From Topomyia yanbarensis (Eukaryota > Arthropoda > Insecta > Diptera > Culicidae): a stretch of DNA of 64,000 nt. Below the pieces are notes generated by a model that did no database searches, had not been told where the DNA came from, and saw nothing but the letters and a program-made list of their open reading frames with translations. The position numbers were made by a program, and so were the translations under genes. Of the stretch, positions 45,214 to 55,899 are shown piece by piece; positions within the stretch are counted from its first letter, which is position 1, and every line of letters begins with the position of its first letter. The stretch spans positions 36,120,343-36,184,342 of the forward strand of contig NC_080671.1 in the NCBI RefSeq assembly GCF_030247195.1, read 5' to 3'.

Positions 45214-46782
45214 CTATCATCATTCTATCAACATTAACACCGTCGCCACATCAAATCCCTTGGAGCAGCAAACTCCAAAACATTCATTAAAAGAAACACA
45301 TCCCGTTTCACGTGATAAATATTCCTTATCAGACGAGAAAGTGTTAAAACATCCTGCCATGTTTGAAGATACATCGTCAGATTAACCGATCTTCGCTCAG
45401 TCCGCGCAAACAGCAGCTACCATCCTCAACCGACCCGGCTGATTGCGTTTTCCATGCGATTTATATCATAGTCAGCAGGGACTGCGTCGTCATCAGTAGC
45501 ACCGAATTCCTTCCGATGGTCGAGATATTTATAAGGTTCGAATCGGCATACCACCACACATCAACAGAACCGGGTGTGCAAAAATAACTGAATTAATTTC
45601 ACCCCTTTCTCTCATTTACGAATCCTTTTACCACCGTCGGCTGCCGGTTCGGACTGACCGACTGACTGATCGGCAACCTAAACCTCACTCCCGCACTACA
45701 ACGCGTGTGGGTCACTCGCCTTATCTCGTTGGTGGTTGGTAATGTGATGCTGAAATTCAGTCAATGTCTCCTTTGATTGTATCCCCGCTTACACTCCCCT
45801 CACCCATGTGTAGAGAAATGGCGATCAGAACAAGCGAGTAGTAACAGAACAAAAACGTAAACCCTTACTTTCTGACTGTCGGGGTCTCCCTAATGAAACG
45901 CCGCAGGTTCCGTTTCGTCGCTCGAGATTCCCGAAATCCTCCAGGAGCTCTTGGAGGGGGAGGGAATGATTTTGTTGTGCACAAGTTGTACACAGTAATT
46001 TGATATTTATTGAAATTAATAAAAATAGAAAAACTAACGTGAAAGGCGAAATCGTATAATTGTATACCAGACGATTATTTATGCACGTTTTCATTTTGAT
46101 TGACACAAACATTTCACACAAAACTTCACAGTGTAGGATTTCGGTAGCCGAAAATGCAGCACTCATTCAACCCACCAACTGAGCAGCAGCGTAATTTGGT
46201 TAGTCTCCATTCCAAGTTTATTCGCATCCGTCCCCTTCTTTAGCAAGTCTCGGCGGATCTCTTCGACGACTTGCTTTTATCAGAATATTGATTTACAATA
46301 AAGCCCATCAAAATCTAGCCCCAGGCTACACGTCTTGTGCTCTGCCCCGCCTGCTGCTGTACAAGGGTCCCGGGTGTGCATGTGCACATTCACTTGGCTG
46401 GTCTCACGTCTCATCCAAACGTGAGTCAACCGTAGCCTATGTTGAATAGATTGGTTTTTATTGCGAAGCAGATTCTTTGCGGCGATCTGATGATGCTAAT
46501 TCCAAGTGACTGGATCGTTGAATGGTGCTGAGTTTTGGAGTCTGTTATGATGTGGAATGAATCTAAACTATTCGAATCTTGCGAACAAGCACGTGTATGA
46601 GGTAGTTAAAATGTCTGTTTAGCTTTGGAATCGGTTGGGCAATAAGCAATCAAAGCATGCGGCCTATTCCATCTCGATACGCTTTTTGGTTCCGACGAAA
46701 GCACAATGTGTCGATACGCCGTTTCACGATCAAAATTGAGCGTTATTTAAACCAGTTGTTGTAACATATTTTGCTAAATTAC
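45214..46782. other. Spacer, no gene supported
   Basis: A minus frame at 45825-46166 (113 codons) contains a hydrophobic run (TLVFLFLLISINIKLL), but its start lies mid-protein relative to that run and no family is recognised. 45560-46450 has near-balanced base composition and may be single-copy host DNA. Confidence 0.3.
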
Positions 46783-46794
46783 ACAATCTATCTT

Positions 46795-46910
46795 TTTTAT
46801 TTTGATTATAGAGGTTTTAACCTTAGGGTCATTCGCCTCTTTGGGAATCGATCCCAGGTGAGCTGCGTACAAGGCGATCGACATACCAACTACGCTATGC
46901 TCGTCCCCCT
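46795..46910 (-). mobile_element. Complete tRNA-derived SINE with 12-bp target duplication
   Basis: ACAATCTATCTT occurs at 46783-46794 and 46911-46922. On the minus strand the element begins GGGGGACGAGC, has A box TAGTTGGTATGTC and B box GGGATCGATTCCC, and ends in an A/T-rich tail (CTATAATCAAAATAAA). Only 116 bp: a tRNA-like head with a very short body (GGCGAATGACCCTAAGGTTAAAACC). Confidence 0.85.
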
Positions 46911-46922
46911 ACAATCTATCTT

Positions 46923-47813
46923 CTCACCTCTCTCAGAACAAAATTTGAGTTCCGAATACTCAAATTCCTTAATCGAGGCAAACTGTTAAAGAATGAGTGT
47001 CATCGAGCTCCTCCTCACTGATAAGTGATAACGCTGCCAGCTCAGCCGGAAAGTCTACCCGTTAGGTCAATAACGACGATAAACGGACATACACAGCGAA
47101 GACAAGTAAAATCAGAACAATAGAGTAGTGAGGTAAACCCTTTAGTTTTGGAAGCACGCTTTTCTGCTCCATGAAGATCATTAAAATTTATATTGGATTT
47201 ATTAACTAAATTAATATTATTATTGTGCTTAAATCTAAGGTTATTACATGCAATTTATACTTAATATTAACTAAAATTAACTTAAAGATAAACTTACAAC
47301 TATTGTTAACCTAAAACTACGAGGAGAGAGTGAACTATTGCTATCTTAAAATTAAAGGTGAAATTTATATTTATATTGCATATTGATATCAACGCTAATT
47401 TACCAATTGCTCATTTAGAACCGAAAGTGGTTAGATCTACGCTATAGTGGTCAAAATCTTGCCTGTATACGTAACGACAAAGGGCACTAAACGTAAGCAA
47501 TCACAATTCTAACCTAAAATGACCTAAAATGTAAATGAATTTATAATTATGTTTATTATCAGGAAATTAAAGTGTGGCGTGAAACGAGTGAATCCTCCCT
47601 TTAATGCTTCGAACGAAAAATAAGGTCGCCTACTACAATTTCGGAAATACCGCTCTTAGACTCTTGTTACCTGGAGTAGCAAATCTTTAATTTCGTTTAT
47701 TACATGCAAGACGTCGGACCGAGCTAACGATAAGAATGGTCTCCCCGCACGCACCGTAGCCACACAAAGCTCAGCTGCTGAATCGAAATGCGCTATCATA
47801 GCTGATCCCCTTC
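46923..47813. other. Region upstream of BEL gag; LTR and leader not resolved
   Basis: The element's 5' LTR should lie here. TGTTAAAGAATGAG near 46986 could be an LTR start and TTATTACA near 47698 an LTR end, but the other LTR is missing from the window, so these limits cannot be checked. Confidence 0.3.
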
Positions 47814-49951
47814 ATGATCCCCCATCTACGAGTGCTTTTAAACAAGATCTTCTCAATCTCGAAACGAAACAAATCGTTAGAAAGGCACTTTCGCAAAAGT
47901 GCACCGGTCATGGGTGGTAAAAATAATCAGTTTTCTACCGAGATGAAGGTCAGTAACGATGGGATCGGATGTAGCTGTCAAACGTGCAATGCGATCGACA
48001 CCAGCCAAATGGTGCAATGTGACGACTGTGATGGCTGGCACCATTTCGATTGCGTGGGTGTGTCACAGGAGACATATAAAGAAGATTGGCGTTGTGGAAA
48101 ATGTGAGGCGAAGAAAAAGAAAAACGGCACACTAAAAAGACAAACACGGAAAAGCTGAGCAATGAGCGCTCCGAGAAAGTTGTTAAAATGACCAAGGTGC
48201 CCAACGAGAAAAATGAGAACGTTATTAAAAAACCGAAGGAACCTACATCTACAAAAGGTCAGCAGGTAGATACAAAGGCTACAGCCCTACAATCGAAGCT
48301 TGCACCAACTGTGATGAAGACACACCCTGAGGTAGCTCAAAAACCGTTGAAGCCCGCCGCGGTGACGTCAGCGATATCGATGAAATCTTCCAAATCAGCG
48401 TACAATCCGTCGGAACCTGCATCAGCGATGTCATCAGTGTCGACAAAATCTTCAAAGGCTCGTTTACAACTGCAATCGCAAAAAATAGAAGCGGAACGGA
48501 GATTATTGGACGAGAAAAAGGCGTTAATGATCAAACGTTTCCAAATTTTGGAGGAGCTAGCCGGCCTCGATGATCCGGAAATGAACGATGAGGAAAAAAT
48601 CGATGGCGAGAACGTCGACGCCAATGCCAAAGTGGAAGAATGGCTACAGGATAAAAATTCAAAAGCAGGCAATTCCGAAAGCTGTCCCACAGGTAAAGAG
48701 TTTGACGGCGAACAGCAATCAGACCACGATAGTGATGAATCTTTGCCATCGGATAAAGAAGTAGGATCTGATGTCGAAAGTAGTTTCGACCCGAGGAAGC
48801 GATCTACCCCAAAAACTGAAAAGCGGCGAATAACCGGTAACCAGTATACCTGTTACCTGTCCCGCAATCAGATTGCCGCCCGCCAGGTTGTCCCAAAGGA
48901 ACTGCCAATGTTTAATGGGAATCTTGAGCATTGGCCGATGTTTTTTGCTACCTACGAGAGCACGACGCGAATGTGCGGACTAACTGACGACGAAAACATG
49001 CTTCGTTTAAGAAACTGTCTGCGTGGAGATGCGCTTGCCGCGGTACAAAATTTCTTGCTTCACCCGTCGATAGTCGAAAAGGCGATGAAGGCCCTGAAGC
49101 TGCGCTTTGGACATCCACGATATATCATTCGAGTGCTGAAAAATAAAATCATGTCACTACCACCGCTGAGAGCTGACTCCATTAATAAAATGATCGACTT
49201 TGCCTTTTCTGTTCAAAACCTTGCAGTAACGATCAGCGCATGTGGTACAGAGAAATACACACAGGACATGTCGATGATGGATGGCCTGGTGGAAAAACTC
49301 CCTGTGCCGATGAAATTGGATTGGGCCAGGCATAGCAAACGCGTTCGAAAGGTAAACATATTAAATTTTAGTGATTGGATTTTCGATATGGCGGAAGATG
49401 CTAGCATCGTAGCTGATTCGCCTACAATGCATGAACACTTAGCGAATAAGAAGACACGAAGAGGTACAAAGGATTTTGTAAACACTCACGGTGAATCACA
49501 CACGAGCAGAATGAACCCGCCTGGTTTAGCGAAAAGCGACCATCGTGCAGTTACCTCGGCTGCGATGCAGAATCTGAAATCAATGCCGTGTGCCGCATGC
49601 AAAGGCAGTTGCACATTCCTTGCAAAATGTAAGCGTTTCTTGGATCTCTCGTACGATGCGAGGTGGGCTGTAATCCGTGAAGCAAGGACATGCCGTAAAT
49701 GTTTGAAAAGACACAAAGGAGGATGCGTATCCAAAGATTGTGGTGTGAATCAGTGTACCTTTAAACACCACCCATTGCTACACAAGGAACTGCAAGTGAA
49801 TTCGTCAATAGCGTTTGGTTCACGACGTGATGAGCAATCTTGCAATACTCACCGAGGTGGATCAAGTTCAGTCCTGTTTCGCTACATTCCGGTAGTAGTT
49901 TTTAGACGATGGATCGTCGCTAACCCTTGTAAATCAAGACCTTGCAGATGA
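47814..49951 (+). pseudogene. BEL/Pao gag with N-terminal PHD finger, one frameshift
   Basis: 47814-48158 encodes a PHD-type zinc finger: CQTC, CDDC, WHHFDC, then WRCGKC, the C4HC3 pattern. The frame breaks in an A-rich stretch near 48110-48130 and continues at about 48140-49951. That part has a low-complexity Lys/Ser-rich stretch, a coiled coil (QSQKIEAERRLLDEKKALM), the BEL gag core beginning around PKELPMFNGNLEHWPMF, and C-terminal zinc motifs (CAACKGSC, CRKCLKRHKGGC, then FKHHPLLH). Gag packages element RNA. The PHD start is probably the ATG near 47909 (MGGKNNQF). No LTR pair or intact pol, so the copy is dead. Confidence 0.8.
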
Positions 49952-50392
49952 ACTCAATCTTTCTGGGGAGTCCCGTCCGTTATGTTTAAAATGGACCGGG
50001 GGCGCACACCGCTTCGAAAAGAATTCAAGCAGTGTAAACCTCGACATCACCGGTGAAAGGGGAATGCGGTTTTCGTTGAATGACGTCCGGACAGTGAAGG
50101 ACCTTCAATTACCGTCAAAATCGCTCGATGTGGAGCAGCTTCAAACTGATTATCGGTATCTTCAGAATATTCCTTTAGAGCCGTACCAGAATGTTAGACC
50201 GCGAATACTAATTGGTGTAAAACACGCGAATGCTTGTTAGAAAGAGTCGTGAAGGGGAATATGGTCAACCAATAGCTGTAAAGACTAATCTTGGTTGGAC
50301 AGTTTACGGTGGAGCTAGAACAGACAATGAATATGCTACATTACAAGTATCACGTTTGCCGTTATTGATCCTACTTCAAGCTACGTCGTAGG
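49899..50392 (+). pseudogene. BEL/Pao aspartic protease and pol N-terminus
   Basis: The frame reads FLDDGSSLTLVNQDLADEL, the protease active site of BEL elements (DDGS), then RPLCLKWTGG, LPSKSLDVEQL and NVRPRILIGVKHANA. A one-base shift near 50232 moves to the frame with GWTVYGGARTDNEYATL, ending at about 50390. A small deletion joins gag to protease near 49900. About 130 residues that normally lie between GWTVYG and the RT are absent, and the RT continues 8.8 kb away at 59188. Confidence 0.75.
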
Positions 50393-50909
50393 ATCGGCTA
50401 TTATTCAGTAATACATTGGGATCACTGATGCATTGTATGAAGATTTATTATTACTTCCTCTTCTCGGAAAACCACAGAGCTCCAATTAGGCTCTTTGTTC
50501 GGCTATGCCAGCAAAATGTTACCCAAAAATCTTACCCGATTACTTTAGTTTTGCATAATACTCCTTTCCGGACAGTTAGTTAAAGTAAAAGCATTTTTTT
50601 TCCATACGTTTATTTGACACGGCATTTGCAAAAGCTTTTTACGCCAGTTTCTTTTTTTTTACATAGCACGTTACAAAAATCCTTAAGACTAATTTTAACT
50701 ATACTAGTACTTTGTCTAAAACTAACACTGAAATCACTTTATTGTTTGCTTTTTTCCTTAAATTGTTGTATTTCATAATGATCTAGTATTTTCGGGTGTA
50801 TTTATTTACTTTTTTTCTGTTATTGTCTAAATTTAAAAACTGAATATTCTAGGACACTTTAATTGGTGAATGATTAGCCTTGGATGAGAGTATGAGGAGA
50901 TGAATTTAA

Positions 50910-53900
50910 TTAAATTTTGACAGACGCTGTTTTTAGAAAATGATAGATAAGTTCCATGTATAAAGGATCGCGATACGCCAGGATGTCTCTAACAGGAACA
51001 TGGATTTGTCTTCCTCGGACTTGTAAAGAATCTACTAATTGTGATCTGGGTTCACGATATTCAGTGCAGGACCAAACAACATGCTCAATGTCATGGTAAC
51101 CTTCTCCACAAGCACAATGATTACCCTCAGCGAGCCCAATACGACGGAGATGCGCATCTAAAGTATAATGATTGGACATGAGCCTAGACATCACACGGAT
51201 GAAGTCCCGACTTACATCCAATCCTTTGAACCATGCCTTCGTTGATACTTTAGGAATAATTGAGTGTAGCCATCGTCCCATATCTCCATTGTCCCAAGAT
51301 GTTTGCCAACTAGCAAGTGTCCTCTGTCGAGAAGCGCTATAAAATTCATTGTAAGCGATGGGTCTTTCATATATTTCACCATCTAGTGCACCAATCTTGG
51401 CTAAATTATCAGCTTTCTCATTGCCCGCAATAGAGCAATGGGCGGGGAGCCACACTAGGGTAAATTTATAACATTTTCTTGTCAGGTTACTCAGAGATTC
51501 TCGTATCTTCCCCAAAAAGAATGGATCGTGATTATCAATCCTCTTTGAGCGTAGAGCTGCAATTGTGCTGAGACTATCAGTGAGGATAAAGTAATGGTTC
51601 GGGGGTAAAGTATTAATTATTTGAAAACTATAGTGAACTGCTGCTAGTTCCGCTATATAAACAGAGGCGGGTTCTGCAAGTTTGAGAGAAATTGAAAAAT
51701 TATTGTTGAAAATACCGAAACCAGTGGCCTCACTGATTCGTGACCCATCAGTGTAAAACATTTTAAGGCAGTCTATGTGTTGATATTTACTTGTGAATAT
51801 TTTAGGGATCTCCCGCGAGCGTAGATGATCCGGAATTCCACGAATCTCTGCTTGCATGGACGTGTCGAAGAATAAAGTGGATTCAGGAATATCTAGTATA
51901 TTGACGTATGTGGGAACATACCTAGCAGGCGTTATTTCTTGTGACATGTGATTGAAATACACTGTCATGAATCTGGTTTGGGGTTGAAGCTCGACAAGTC
52001 TTTCAAAATTTTCAATTACCAGTGGGTTCATAACCTCACATCGAATAAGTAAACGAGAGGAGAGATCCCAGAATCGGTCTTTTAAAGGAAGAACTCCCGC
52101 TAGTACTTCAAGACTCATCGTATGGGTCGACTGCATGCAACCTAAGGCGATTCGTAAACAACGATACTGTATCCGTTCCAGTTTAATAATGTGAGTGTTC
52201 GCAGCTGAACGGAAACAGATGCACCCATATTCCATTACTGAAAGTATTGTTGTTTGATACAATCTTATCATGTCACTTGGATGAGAACCCCACCATGATC
52301 CAGTTATTGTTCGCAGAAAATTTATCCTTTGTTGGCACTTCTTTATCAGATACCTAATGTGGCCTCCCCATGTACCTTTAGAATCGAACCAAATTCCGAG
52401 ATATTTAAAGGTCATGACTTGGGCTATCGTTCTACCAACCAACTGAAGCTGAAGCTGAGCTGGATCACGCTTCCTTGAGAAAACGACCAACTCTGTTTTC
52501 TCCGTAGAGAAATCGATGCCCAGCTTTAAAGCCCAAATTGATAAATTATCCAAGCTATCTTGCAATGGTTGTTGTAAATTTATAGCTTTTGGTCCTGTGG
52601 CAGAAACCACCCCATCATCTGCAAGTTGTCTTAAAGTGCATGGGCTGACAATACAATTATCAATGTCATTCACGTAAAAATTATAGAGAAGGGGGCTTAG
52701 ACAAGAGCCTTGTGGGAGGCCCATGTAACTTATTCTGAGTGTCGCCAAATCGCCATATGAAAAATGCATGTGCTTTTCTGACAATAAATTGTATAAATAA
52801 TTATTCAATATCGGTGAAAGACCACATTGATGTAGCTTCTCCGAGAGAACATCAATAGAGACTGAGTCGAATGCTCCTTTTATGTCTAAGAACACAGACG
52901 CCATTTGTTCTTTTTTTGCGTAAGCGAGTTGGATTTCTGACGAAAGTAGCGCCAGACAATCATTCGTTCCCTTTCCCCTCCGAAAACCAAACTGGGTATC
53001 TGATAGCAAGCCGTTCGCCTCAACCCAATTGTCGAGACGTCGTAGGATAATTTTTTCCAACAATTTCCTGATGCAGGATAGCATTGCAATCGGTCGATAC
53101 GAGTTATGATCGGAGGCTGGCTTTCCCGGTTTTGGAATAGCGATAACTCTCACTTGTCTCCAGTCGTGCGGGACAATGTTCTGCTCAAGAAGCTTATTGA
53201 ATAAATTCAACAAGCGTCTTTTTGCTAGGTCAGGCAGATTCTTCACCAAGTTGAATTTAATTCTGTCTAGTCCCGGAGCATTATTGTTGCATGAGAGGAG
53301 TGCAATTGAGAATTCCATCATTGTCAAAGGCGAATCTATGAAATCGTTACTTGTGGGAGCATCGCGAGTGATTTTCTGCGCAGGAGCAGAATCGGGACAA
53401 ATTTTCTTGACAAAATTAAATATCCAACGATTCGAAAAATCTTCGCTTTCATTAGTCACGTTTCGATTCCTCAGTCTTCTGGCTGTGTTCCAAAGAGTAC
53501 TCATTGATGTTTCTCTTGACAAGCCATTAACGAAGTGTCTCCAATAACTAGATTTTTTGGCACGACGTATACTGTCAAATTTGTTTTGCAAAATGAAATA
53601 ATTTTCAAAGTTCTCACGTATACCCCCTTTCTGTTTCATAATTTCTTTGTAGGCAACTTGTTTAGCTTCATATGCATCAGAACACTCTTTGTCCCACCAA
53701 GGATTAGGGGGCCGTCTATTTATTGTGATTCCAGGATTGTATTTCGTTTGGGCTTGTTCTGCTGCTTCAATAATTAAACCCGCTAGGAATTCATATTCTT
53801 CGGTAGGGGGTAGCTCTTCTGTCGAAGCAAGAGAAGTGGAAATTAATGTTTCGTATGTTTTCCAATCAATATTTCGTGTTAAGTCGTAAGGAACATTGAT

Positions 53901-54602
53901 TGAATTCGTAAGGCCTAATTCACTGTTAATTGAAACAACGATTGGCAAATGATCGCTACCGTGAGGATCAGGTACAACCTTCCACGTGCAATCTAACCGA
54001 AGTGATGTCGAGCACAGAGATAGATCTATTGCACTTGGACGTGCAGGAGGTCTGGGGATGCGTGTTGTTTCGCCAGTATTTAAAACTGTCATATTAAATT
54101 CGTCACAAACATTGTATATCAAAGAGGATCGATTATCATTGTAGAGGGAACCCCACAATACTCCGTGCGAGTTGAAGTCTCCCAGTATCAGACGCGGAGC
54201 AGCCATGGATTCCACTACCTCGAAAATTTGACGTTGTCCAATTTGAACTTTGGGAGGTATATATATAGAAGCGATAGACATGTCTTTGCCTTTAATATTC
54301 GTTTGGACTGCTACAGCCTCAATGCCCGCAAACAAGGGGATGTTAATTCTATAGAAAGAATAGCACTTTTTAATTCCTAGAAGCACTCCTCCATACGGGG
54401 TGTCTCGGTCTAGGCGAATAATGTTGAAATCATTTAAGTTGAAATTAATGTTTGAGGTAAGCCATGTTTCACATAGAGCAAAAGCATCGCATTTTAAATT
54501 ATGCAGTAAAATTTTTAAGGAATCAATTTTAGGTATGATACTTCTGCAATTCCACTGTAAAACAGTGATGGAATCTTTCATTGGAGGAGGTGAATTACAC
54601 AT
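50910..54602 (-). CDS. I-element ORF2: endonuclease, reverse transcriptase, RNase H
   Basis: 1230 residues without a stop. The frame is open further upstream, but the ATG at 54602 is chosen because it overlaps the ORF1 stop as ATGTGTAA, as in I elements. Residues 10-225: APE-type endonuclease (VLQWNCRS, LCETWLTS, LILGDFNSHG, PHGSDHLPI). Residues 470-740: RT (VRVIAIPKPGK, FLDIKGAFDSV, LPQGSCLSP, LADDG near 660). Residues 950-1070: RNase H (FYTDGS, YIAELAAVH, LTDSL, PAHCSIAGNEKAD). Residues 1163-1179: CACGEG...H...C zinc motif. All catalytic residues are present; LADD replaces the usual YADD or FADD. Products act on element RNA and nick and copy at the target. It could encode active protein. 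Confidence 0.9.
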   Translation of the reverse strand: MCNSPPPMKDSITVLQWNCRSIIPKIDSLKILLHNLKCDAFALCETWLTSNINFNLNDFNIIRLDRDTPYGGVLLGIKKCYSFYRINIPLFAGIEAVAVQTNIKGKDMSIASIYIPPKVQIGQRQIFEVVESMAAPRLILGDFNSHGVLWGSLYNDNRSSLIYNVCDEFNMTVLNTGETTRIPRPPARPSAIDLSLCSTSLRLDCTWKVVPDPHGSDHLPIVVSINSELGLTNSINVPYDLTRNIDWKTYETLISTSLASTEELPPTEEYEFLAGLIIEAAEQAQTKYNPGITINRRPPNPWWDKECSDAYEAKQVAYKEIMKQKGGIRENFENYFILQNKFDSIRRAKKSSYWRHFVNGLSRETSMSTLWNTARRLRNRNVTNESEDFSNRWIFNFVKKICPDSAPAQKITRDAPTSNDFIDSPLTMMEFSIALLSCNNNAPGLDRIKFNLVKNLPDLAKRRLLNLFNKLLEQNIVPHDWRQVRVIAIPKPGKPASDHNSYRPIAMLSCIRKLLEKIILRRLDNWVEANGLLSDTQFGFRRGKGTNDCLALLSSEIQLAYAKKEQMASVFLDIKGAFDSVSIDVLSEKLHQCGLSPILNNYLYNLLSEKHMHFSYGDLATLRISYMGLPQGSCLSPLLYNFYVNDIDNCIVSPCTLRQLADDGVVSATGPKAINLQQPLQDSLDNLSIWALKLGIDFSTEKTELVVFSRKRDPAQLQLQLVGRTIAQVMTFKYLGIWFDSKGTWGGHIRYLIKKCQQRINFLRTITGSWWGSHPSDMIRLYQTTILSVMEYGCICFRSAANTHIIKLERIQYRCLRIALGCMQSTHTMSLEVLAGVLPLKDRFWDLSSRLLIRCEVMNPLVIENFERLVELQPQTRFMTVYFNHMSQEITPARYVPTYVNILDIPESTLFFDTSMQAEIRGIPDHLRSREIPKIFTSKYQHIDCLKMFYTDGSRISEATGFGIFNNNFSISLKLAEPASVYIAELAAVHYSFQIINTLPPNHYFILTDSLSTIAALRSKRIDNHDPFFLGKIRESLSNLTRKCYKFTLVWLPAHCSIAGNEKADNLAKIGALDGEIYERPIAYNEFYSASRQRTLASWQTSWDNGDMGRWLHSIIPKVSTKAWFKGLDVSRDFIRVMSRLMSNHYTLDAHLRRIGLAEGNHCACGEGYHDIEHVVWSCTEYREPRSQLVDSLQVRGRQIHVPVRDILAYRDPLYMELIYHFLKTASVKI

Positions 54603-55899
54603 TGAAAGATACAATCGCTGCAAGGATGGGCCATTGAGCAATCAGCTGCTCTAATAATGTTCTAATTGTTGGGAGGAACGCTGAAAGTATACTCTTTAGT
54701 GGTTCAGAAATATTGAATGCTTTAAAAATCCAATCAACAATTTCAGAAAATTTCAATAATCCTACCCCTGGCTGAGGCTCAGAGGAAGTCGAAATTTTAT
54801 TATTTCCAGTAATGGTGTTCTGTTTGGATTGTACGTTCCCAAAACCGGGCGGAATTGATTTCGGTTTTGAATCGGAATTTTTCGGTTTTGGGCGCAGTTT
54901 ATCTATTGGTGGAGAAATTTTAAGGCCCTTTCTTGGCAGCTTGGGAAAAGAAGACTGTTTTCTTTTTCTGGGATTTCCGGGTAAAACAAATGATGTACCT
55001 ATGTCTATTGTAAAATAGAGATGTGTAAGTGTTTTCTAAGAAGATGGGTTTAGGGGTAGCATTTTTCAACATTTCTGCATAGGAGCGCTTAGACCTCTCC
55101 TTCAAGGATCGTTTAATTTTATCCTCGCGCAATTTATAAATGGGGCATGCAGGGAGCTCATGCGAGTTTTCTCCGCACATTAAACATTTTTTTGAATTTT
55201 CATTGCATGTATCCTCTTGATGAGAACCTCCACATTTGCCACACCGTGCCTTATTGGAACAGTAAGTGGCTGTGTGGCCAAGCTGTTTGCAATTAAGGCA
55301 ATTCATTACACGAGGGATAAAAAGGCGAACAGGGAGACGAATCTTATCAATAATGACATAGTTGGGCAGCGCAGACCCAGCGAAAGTCACTCGAAATGAG
55401 TCAGACAGTCGATAAACTTTTTATCTCCTTCGTGTGATACTGAATGCAATTGCTTGCATTCAAGTATTTTTACGTCTTTAAGTATGGTGTCTTTGAAACG
55501 ACCAACCCCATGCTTAATTATGTCATCAACAGTCAAACTCGATTCTGTGATGACCCCATCAATTTCAATTTCCTTTGAAGGAATATACGCTCTATACTCA
55601 CGCGTAAAAAGCTCGCAAGAAGCAATTGCATTGGCTTGTTTGAGACTACCAACGACAATGCGTATTTTATCTTTATTGACTTTGACGATCTCTTTTACAT
55701 CCGAGAATCGCGAAGTCAAATCTTTAGAAATTTGAATAATATTTAGCGCCTTTACTTTACGCCTAATAAATACAATCCATGGTCCCGTTGACGACTCTGG
55801 GTAAATTTTAATTCTAGTCGGATTTACATTTTCAGCATAAGGCTTAGGGGGAGGGTCTGTTACTCGTTCTCCCATCTCTTCATCCATTTTACCTAGCAA
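54595..55899 (-). pseudogene. I-element ORF1 (RNA-binding, three CCHC knuckles), two frameshifts
   Basis: Starts MLGKMDEEMGERV at 55899 (or the Met four codons in). The N-terminal half has the conserved ISKDLTSRFSDVKEI and YRAYIPSKEIEIDG blocks. Three zinc knuckles follow: CLNCKQLGHTATYC, CGKCGGSHQEDTC and CLMCGENSHELPAC. A Lys/Pro/Ser-rich linker leads to a C-terminus EPQPGVGLLKFSEIVDWIF, ending at TAA 54597-54595. The frame shifts near 55395 (before TFAGSALPN) and near 55015, each inside otherwise well-kept sequence. ORF1 chaperones element RNA. The shifts make this copy non-autonomous unless they are sequencing errors. Confidence 0.8.

Noticed and set aside
45825..46166. Minus-strand frame with a hydrophobic segment
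   Set aside because: The hydrophobic run is not at the N-terminus and no family is recognised; AT-rich DNA often gives such runs.
46986..47705. 5' LTR of the BEL element
   Set aside because: TG...CA-like limits can be proposed but the second LTR is not in the window, so no boundary can be confirmed.
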